7,107 nucleotides of DNA from contig CAMPHJ010000079.1 in assembly GCA_946885845.1 (NCBI GenBank), positions 1 to 7,107 on the forward strand. Direction: 5' to 3'. This DNA comes from an uncultured Sphingobium sp. GTDB taxonomy: Bacteria > Pseudomonadota > Alphaproteobacteria > Sphingomonadales > Sphingomonadaceae. The translations under genes were made by a program, and so were the position numbers. Each line of letters starts with the position of its first letter. The first letter of the stretch is position 1. Shown in pieces: positions 1 to 7,107 of this stretch. Below the pieces are notes generated by a model. The model did no database searches and had not been told where the DNA came from. It saw nothing but the letters and a program-made list of their open reading frames with translations.

Positions 1-2710
1 CAGGCAGCTTTTCATAGAAGTCGTCAGGCCGCCCCAGCAGGCGGTTGCGCATCATGGCGCCCAGCAGGTCGGACGATGTTTCGAAACTGCCGGGCAGCGA
101 CAATATCTGGCTGTTGATCGTCTGGTTGCGCTCAGCCAGCGTCGTACCCTTCGCCGTCAGGAAGTCCGTCACATCCTGGCGTGCCGCAATGATGGATTCG
201 CCGGTCTTGTCGGTTTGGACCGGCGCATAGATGAGCAGCGGAATGGTTTCCTTAACACCGGGCAGCGCGCTGCCTGCATAATAGGCCCAGCCTTTCGTTT
301 CCCGCAGGTTCATGATCAGCCGCGATGTCGAACTGCCGCCCAGCACTTCATTCGCGGTGATCAGCGTCACTGGATTATCGACGCCGCGCTTGTTGGTCAG
401 CAGGCCCGCCAGGATCATCGACTGCGGACTTTGCGGCTTGTCCACCAGGATGATGCGCGCCGGACGCATCATGCGGTCCATGCGGAACAGCTTGCTACCC
501 TTGGCGACCGCTGGAGCCTTCCAATCGCCGAAGCGCTTTTCGAGCAGGGGCATGACGTCCGCCAGGTTCGTGTCGCCCGTGACGAAGATGGTCGCATTGT
601 CGGGCCGCATCCATGTGTCGTGGAACGCGACGAGGTCGGCCCTTGTCGCCGCCTTCACGCCGCTTTCAGTGCCGGACCCGGTGAACGGAATGCCGTAGGG
701 ATGCGCCTGCCCGTAGAGCAGGGGCGGCAGCAGCCGCTGGGCGATCGGCATCGGTTCGGTCTTTTCCGCCGCGATGCGGGTCAGCATTTGGCCCCGGAGC
801 CGCTCCACCTCTGACGGTGCAAAGGCGGGGTTGCGGATGACGTCGGCAAGCAGGCCCAGCGACGCGTCCAAATTGGGCTTGAGCGCGTATAGCCCGACAG
901 TGGTGCTATCCATGCCATTGCCCGCGCTGATCGAGGCACCCAGCCTTTCTTGTTCTTCGGCGATCTGGATGGAGGTGCGGGTCGCCGTCCCTTCGTCCAG
1001 CAATGCCGTCGTCAGCCCCGCAACGCCCAGCTTCGCCTTGTCATCCGCCGCGTTACCGGCGTCGAACGATACCGATACGCGCACAACCGGCACGGTGGCG
1101 CGCCGCGCGAAAAGCACCGGAATGCCATTTTTCAGCTTCGCATGTTCGACAGCCGGAAAATCCAGGTCCTTGACCGGCTGAATCTCCGGCTCCGCGACTT
1201 TGGTTGGCGTTGGCGGCGCTGCGGCAGCAGGCGGTGGCTTATTAGGGTCACGGAAATAGGCGGGGTGGTGGGCCGCATTGCCTGCCAGCGCATTATCCTC
1301 TGGTGACCTCTGCCCCGGCGCCACGGTCAGGCGGAATACTGGTCGCCCCAGCCATTTGCGCGCCGCCCCGCCCACCGACTGCGGAGTCGCGGCGGCGTAG
1401 GCGGCCAGGTCCTTCTTATATTTGGCCGGGTCATCGGAATAGACCGCGCCTTCGGCTAGAGTCACCGCCTTGCCACTGAAGCCGCCCACTTTTTCCAATC
1501 CGCCGATCGTGCCGGAAAGCTGGCGTGTCGCCGCGCGCCGGACTTCGTCAGCGCTGGGGCCATTTTTCAGATAATCGGCGAGCAATTGGTCCAGCCGCTT
1601 GCCCACGGCTACCGGGTCCTGCCCCGGCTTCACATCGACCGTTATCTCGGCAATCGACAGTTTTTCGAACGGCTGGATGCTGGCCTTCACGCCCACCGCT
1701 ACCTTTTCGCCGCGCACCAATATATTGTCGAGCCGCGACGAGCTGAGCCCGCCGAACACCGACATGGCAAGGTCAAGCTGCGGCAGGTCGTCCGAATTAA
1801 CGCCGGGCACGATCCAGTTGCGGTAAAGCCGGGTCGCCGCGACATTGTCGTGCATCAGCTTTTCAACATCCTGGTCCAGCGTCGGGACCGTTGCGTCGAC
1901 ATCTACGGGGGTTGGACCCGCCGGAATTTTACCGAACCATTTTTCGACCTTTGCCCTGGCGGTGGGCGCATCGATATCGCCCGCCAGCACCAGCACGGCA
2001 TTGTTCGGCCCGTAATGCGTTCTGAACCAGTTCTGCACATCGGCAAGGCTGGCGGCGTTCAGGTCCGCCATCGATCCGATCGTGGAGTGACGATAGGGAT
2101 GCCCTTCCGGCAGCATGGCGGCCAGCTGCGCATATTCCACCAGGCCATAGGGCTCATTTTCGCCCATGCGCTTTTCATTCTGGACCACGCCGCGCTGGGT
2201 ATCGAGCTTCGCCTGCGTGACTGCGCCCAGCAAATGGCCCATGCGGTCCGATTCCAGGAACAGCGCCCGGTCGAGCGCGCCGGTCGGCACCGTTTCGAAA
2301 TAATTGGTGCGGTCGAACCAGGTCGTACCGTTCCAATCCGTCGCGCCGATATCCTCCAGCCGCCCGAAGAACGGCCCATCAGCATTTTCCGACCCGTAGA
2401 ACATGAGATGTTCGAACAGATGCGCAAAGCCGGTCTTGCCCTTGGGTTCGAAACGCGACCCCACATGATACCAGACCGACACCGCCACCACCGGGGCCTT
2501 GCGGTCGGTATGGACGATGACGCGCAGCCCGTTCTTCAATGTGAACTGTTCGTAAGGGATGTCGACCGCCGCCACCAACTGGGAGAGCGGCGCGGGCGTT
2601 GCGGCAACGGGGGCCGAAGCCGACAGGGCTGGCACGGCGGGGATCGCCAACGCGAATGAGGAGAGGCCGAGCGACAGAGCCAGACGGCCCGACAGGAAGG
2701 AAGATGTCAT
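1..2710 (-). CDS. Periplasmic M16 family zinc peptidase, two-half form (C-terminal end cut by window edge)
   Basis: This is a pitrilysin/insulinase-type (M16) metallopeptidase, expected to degrade peptides in the periplasm. The minus-strand frame is open from the ATG at 2710 to base 2, giving 903 residues without a stop. Family members of this layout usually have about 950, so roughly the last 50 are probably missing. Residues 1-35 form a signal peptide: an Arg at 9, a hydrophobic Leu/Ala/Ser stretch, then Ala-Ser-Ala near 28-32. The first half carries the zinc motif HLFEH at 97-101 (His97, Glu100, His101) and the third ligand Glu179 in QNEKRM. An Ala/Pro linker at 492-502 leads to a second half from about 516. 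The second half has M16 fold features, including LRETKGWAYY near 802-811, but no HxxEH, so it is probably the non-catalytic half. An in-frame ATG at 2722 is an alternative start. I prefer 2710 because GAAGG lies 5 bases upstream. The substrate is unknown. Confidence 0.94.
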   Translation of the reverse strand, partial: MTSSFLSGRLALSLGLSSFALAIPAVPALSASAPVAATPAPLSQLVAAVDIPYEQFTLKNGLRVIVHTDRKAPVVAVSVWYHVGSRFEPKGKTGFAHLFEHLMFYGSENADGPFFGRLEDIGATDWNGTTWFDRTNYFETVPTGALDRALFLESDRMGHLLGAVTQAKLDTQRGVVQNEKRMGENEPYGLVEYAQLAAMLPEGHPYRHSTIGSMADLNAASLADVQNWFRTHYGPNNAVLVLAGDIDAPTARAKVEKWFGKIPAGPTPVDVDATVPTLDQDVEKLMHDNVAATRLYRNWIVPGVNSDDLPQLDLAMSVFGGLSSSRLDNILVRGEKVAVGVKASIQPFEKLSIAEITVDVKPGQDPVAVGKRLDQLLADYLKNGPSADEVRRAATRQLSGTIGGLEKVGGFSGKAVTLAEGAVYSDDPAKYKKDLAAYAAATPQSVGGAARKWLGRPVFRLTVAPGQRSPEDNALAGNAAHHPAYFRDPNKPPPAAAAPPTPTKVAEPEIQPVKDLDFPAVEHAKLKNGIPVLFARRATVPVVRVSVSFDAGNAADDKAKLGVAGLTTALLDEGTATRTSIQIAEEQERLGASISAGNGMDSTTVGLYALKPNLDASLGLLADVIRNPAFAPSEVERLRGQMLTRIAAEKTEPMPIAQRLLPPLLYGQAHPYGIPFTGSGTESGVKAATRADLVAFHDTWMRPDNATIFVTGDTNLADVMPLLEKRFGDWKAPAVAKGSKLFRMDRMMRPARIILVDKPQSPQSMILAGLLTNKRGVDNPVTLITANEVLGGSSTSRLIMNLRETKGWAYYAGSALPGVKETIPLLIYAPVQTDKTGESIIAARQDVTDFLTAKGTTLAERNQTINSQILSLPGSFETSSDLLGAMMRNRLLGRPDDFYEKLP

Positions 2711-2715
2711 GAGCG

Positions 2716-2720
2716 CCTTC
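2716..2720 (-). promoter_or_regulatory. Ribosome binding site of the M16 peptidase gene
   Basis: On the minus strand GAAGG sits 5 bases before the ATG at 2710. It falls inside the codons that would follow the alternative in-frame ATG at 2722. That upstream ATG has only a weak purine stretch before it, so this site decides the start in favour of 2710. Confidence 0.6.
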
Positions 2721-2769
2721 ATCAAAGATCCGGGGGATCATGCCGCCAGAAGCAGCTGCGAACGGTGGC

Positions 2770-2797
2770 AGCATAGCAAGGCGCTTTAGCGGCGCAA
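2770..2797 (-). promoter_or_regulatory. Candidate sigma-70-like promoter for the M16 peptidase gene
   Basis: On the minus strand TTGCGC (2797-2792) and TATGCT (2775-2770) are separated by 16 bases. That would put the transcript start near 2763 and leave a leader of about 50 bases. The match is partial: TTG plus a poor second half at -35, and four of six bases at -10. One copy of the CTAAAGCG direct repeat lies in the spacer. This is a weak call made by eye. Confidence 0.3.
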
Positions 2798-2947
2798 TAC
2801 GCTTTAGGCCGCTCCCCCTGTTCCTCGCGACCAGCTTATCCATTTCAATCAAGGGGAATTTCTTTGCCCGCGCCTTCGGCCACCGGCTTTCCTTCCAATA
2901 AGTCAGTCTGCTGCTAGAATGGGGCTAAGGATATTTGCGTAACGCCT

Positions 2948-2973
2948 CTTGTGTTGCTTTTATGCAACATTAC
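2948..2973 (+). promoter_or_regulatory. Candidate heat-shock (RpoH-type) promoter for clpB
   Basis: CTTG at 2948-2951 is followed after 16 bases by CATTAC at 2968-2973. Alphaproteobacterial RpoH promoters have a CTTG-centred -35 and a C-pyrimidine-TAT -10, and clpB is a classic RpoH target, so the position is attractive. However, the -10 match is poor and the spacing is short. A competing sigma-70-like pair is TTGCGT (2935-2940) with TTTTAT (2958-2963), 17 bases apart. Either would give a leader of roughly 25-35 bases. Confidence 0.28.
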
Positions 2974-2990
2974 ATCGTGGCAAGTTTCAC

Positions 2991-2996
2991 GAAGGG
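2991..2996 (+). promoter_or_regulatory. Ribosome binding site of clpB
   Basis: GAAGGG lies 7 bases before the ATG at 3004. It fixes the clpB start there rather than at the in-frame TTG at 2935, which would add 23 residues that do not look like a ClpB N-terminus. Its first two bases can pair with the upstream stem arm at 2975-2979. Confidence 0.8.
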
Positions 2997-3003
2997 CTTC
3001 TCT

Positions 3004-5582
<2,579 letters not shown>

Positions 5583-5583
<1 letters not shown>

Positions 5584-5613
5584 AAAAGGGGCGGCAGTTG
5601 TGTTGCCGCCCCT
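5583..5613 (-). terminator. Intrinsic terminator between convergent clpB and the TonB receptor gene
   Basis: AGGGGCGGCA at 5587-5596 pairs perfectly with TGCCGCCCCT at 5604-5613 around a 7-base loop. Read on the minus strand, the stem is followed by five T (5587-5583, the outermost pairing into the stem). That makes it a good rho-independent terminator for the TonB receptor gene, whose stop is about 20 bases away. Read on the plus strand the stem follows the clpB stop directly, but the bases after it are CCCTAGC with no T-run, so it should be weaker for clpB. The A-run overlaps the clpB TGA. Confidence 0.78.
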
Positions 5614-5635
5614 CCCTAGCTCGACCCTCAGACCA

Positions 5636-7107
5636 TCAGAATGTGACCGAAGCGCCTATGAAGAATGACCTGCCGAGCGGGTCATAGGTGGCCGGGAATG
5701 TATTTCCGCTGTTTTCGGCGGTGCCGCCATAATCATTGCCAACGATCGGCGGCTGCTTGTCGAACAGGTTGTTGATGCCGCCGCGCAGCTGGAAGCGTTC
5801 AGCGACGCGAACGGTGCCGCTGAGGTCGAAATAGCTGCGGGCGCCGATCACCGGAACGACGTAGTCGGCCGGGTCGGCTCCATTGAGGACAATGTCATCC
5901 TTGGTCAGCTTGCCGATATAGCGCCAGCGCAGCAGCAGGCTGACCGGACCGTAATCAAGCTGCGTATTCTGAACGAACTGCCATTTGGGCTGGGGGCGCA
6001 AGCAGGTCTTACCCACCAGGCCGACACAGTCATAGGAGGGGAAGATAGCGGCTGGCTGATCCACCGACTTGATCGCGCGGGTCGCGTTGATGCCGAATTG
6101 CAGACGAGCATCTTCGCCGATCTTGAAATGATAGGCGGCGGCGAAGTCGATACCCGTGCGCTTCAGCGATGCCGCATTGAGCGTGCTGGCGTCCACGCCG
6201 GTTTCCGTGCCTCCGCTAAGCGACCCGTTGATGGGGTTGCGGCTGATCAGCTGACAGAAGAATCCATTGGGATCCTGTTCCTGTTCATAGCAGGCATCGA
6301 CGATGACCTGTTCGGAAAACTGGGTGATGGCATTCTTCACCTTGATGTCGAAATAATCGACCGAGGCAGTGAAGCCGGGCAGCTGACGCGGCTCAAGGAC
6401 CAGACCGATACTGAACGTATCGGACTTTTCCGGCGTCAGGGTGGGGTTGCCGCCAATATAATTGTTGATCTGTCCGGCGATCGGACCGTTGACCGTGCCA
6501 ATGCGCCCAGCAGGGACGCCGGTGTCGAGGCATAGCTGCGTCAGGGCCGCGTTGCCCACGGGGTTGGCGCCTGCGCAGGGATCGCTTTCAAGGTCCCCGG
6601 TGCTGGACGTGCGGGGTTCACCCAGTTCCTGCAGATTGGGCGCCCTCACCGCCCGCTGATAAAGACCGCGCACGCGCAGGCCCTGGGTCGGTTCCCACTC
6701 ACCGCCAGCCTTGAAAGTCCAGTTGGTGAAGCTGTTTGCAAATGTGCCCCCAGTGACGAGGTTGGTGACATCACTGTTATACCGGGAATAACGCAGGCCA
6801 CCTTCGAATGTCAGGGCCTGCGCGAAGGGCATGTCCTCAAGCAGGGGGACACGGATTTCCGCGAACAGTTCCTTCACCGTATATTTGGCGTCGATGGGCG
6901 ACTGCGACCCGAAGCCAGGCGAATTGCCCGCGACCAGATTTGCGTCCGGGCGGGATACCGTCTTTTCCCGGCGATATTCCGCGCCGACCGCAAAACCAGC
7001 GGCGGACGTCGCCGTGGGGAGCGTGAACAGATCGCCCGCGAGCGAGCCGCCGGCCACGAACTGCGTCGTCTTGTCATTCGCTTCGAGGTCGAGGCGGATG
7101 AACTGCC
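5636..7107 (-). CDS. TonB-dependent outer-membrane receptor, C-terminal part (N-terminus beyond the window)
   Basis: This gene encodes the C-terminal half of a TonB-dependent receptor, an outer-membrane barrel that takes up a ligand using energy from TonB-ExbBD. The frame is open from the right edge (base 7105) to the stop at 5636-5638, giving 489 visible residues. A possible start at the GTG at 7057 is rejected, because the frame continues upstream with barrel-like sequence (QFIRLDLEANDKTTQF). Barrel-domain hallmarks include VRGLYQRAVRAPNLQEL, a NPTLTPEKSDTFSIGL stretch, FTASVDYFDIKVKNAI, the near-terminal GGINNLFDKQPP motif, and a last strand FFIGASVTF ending in Phe, the outer-membrane assembly signal. 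Six cysteines fall into three close pairs, probably disulfides in external loops. Sphingomonads carry many such receptors, with full length commonly about 900-1000 residues. The plug and TonB box lie outside the window, so the substrate cannot be named. No partner transport gene is visible. Confidence 0.94.
   Translation of the reverse strand, partial: QFIRLDLEANDKTTQFVAGGSLAGDLFTLPTATSAAGFAVGAEYRREKTVSRPDANLVAGNSPGFGSQSPIDAKYTVKELFAEIRVPLLEDMPFAQALTFEGGLRYSRYNSDVTNLVTGGTFANSFTNWTFKAGGEWEPTQGLRVRGLYQRAVRAPNLQELGEPRTSSTGDLESDPCAGANPVGNAALTQLCLDTGVPAGRIGTVNGPIAGQINNYIGGNPTLTPEKSDTFSIGLVLEPRQLPGFTASVDYFDIKVKNAITQFSEQVIVDACYEQEQDPNGFFCQLISRNPINGSLSGGTETGVDASTLNAASLKRTGIDFAAAYHFKIGEDARLQFGINATRAIKSVDQPAAIFPSYDCVGLVGKTCLRPQPKWQFVQNTQLDYGPVSLLLRWRYIGKLTKDDIVLNGADPADYVVPVIGARSYFDLSGTVRVAERFQLRGGINNLFDKQPPIVGNDYGGTAENSGNTFPATYDPLGRSFFIGASVTF

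Larger units (their letters stand above)
2711..3003. other. Divergent intergenic region between the M16 peptidase gene and clpB
   Basis: These 293 bases lie between two divergent start codons and must hold both promoters unless transcription enters from outside. I see no convincing small gene. The frames entering it are an upstream TTG extension of the clpB frame and an out-of-frame minus-strand frame. Visible structure includes GATCC-GGG-GGATC at 2727-2739, the palindrome GCAGCTGC at 2752-2759, the direct repeat CGCTTTAG at 2782-2789 and 2800-2807, the inverted repeat TGTTGC/GCAACA at 2952-2969, and a small stem at 2975-2992. No CIRCE (HrcA) operator is recognisable. Confidence 0.7.

Noticed and set aside
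215..814. Plus-strand open frame of 199 codons near the left edge
   Set aside because: It lies wholly within the second half of the M16 peptidase on the other strand, and its composition is that of a shadow frame.
1586..2659. Plus-strand open frame of 357 codons opposite the M16 peptidase gene
   Set aside because: The translation is rich in Arg, His and Gln with no recognisable domain, typical of an antisense frame in GC-rich DNA. The opposite strand encodes a clear M16 peptidase with its catalytic motifs over the same bases.
2379..2852. Minus-strand frame of 157 codons starting upstream of the M16 gene
   Set aside because: It starts at a TTG without a good ribosome binding site, runs out of frame across the M16 signal peptide and zinc-motif region, and its product resembles nothing recognisable.
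2935..3003. In-frame TTG that would extend ClpB by 23 residues
   Set aside because: The ATG at 3004 has GAAGGG at proper spacing and gives the standard ClpB N-terminus. The extension would run through the likely promoter.

Overview
The window holds three protein genes and nothing that looks mobile, repetitive or RNA-coding. The base composition is GC-rich. An 859-residue ClpB, a signal-peptide-bearing two-half M16 peptidase and a large cysteine-containing TonB-dependent receptor together suggest an alphaproteobacterium, most likely a sphingomonad (Sphingobium/Sphingomonas/Novosphingobium type). That placement is inferred from protein style, not from a marker gene.

Layout: bases 1-2710 (minus strand) are the first 903 codons of a periplasmic M16 zinc peptidase whose C-terminal end lies beyond the left edge. 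A 293-base divergent intergenic region (2711-3003) separates it from clpB (3004-5583, plus strand), which is complete and has every catalytic residue I checked. A strong hairpin overlaps the clpB stop codon and lies just past the end of the next gene. That gene is the C-terminal 489 residues of a TonB-dependent outer-membrane receptor (5636-7107, minus strand), which runs off the right edge. So the M16 gene and clpB are divergent, while clpB and the receptor gene converge on a shared terminator region of about 50 bases.

The three proteins act in different places: periplasmic proteolysis, cytoplasmic disaggregation and outer-membrane uptake. Their opposed orientations argue against a single operon. 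I see no sign of a defence system, biosynthetic cluster, CRISPR array or prophage. Two long reading frames opposite the M16 gene and clpB are best explained as antisense shadows. The most interesting non-coding signals are the structured clpB leader (a possible heat-shock promoter and a small stem covering part of the ribosome binding site) and the asymmetric terminator between the convergent genes. I did not find evidence of a novel biological system.
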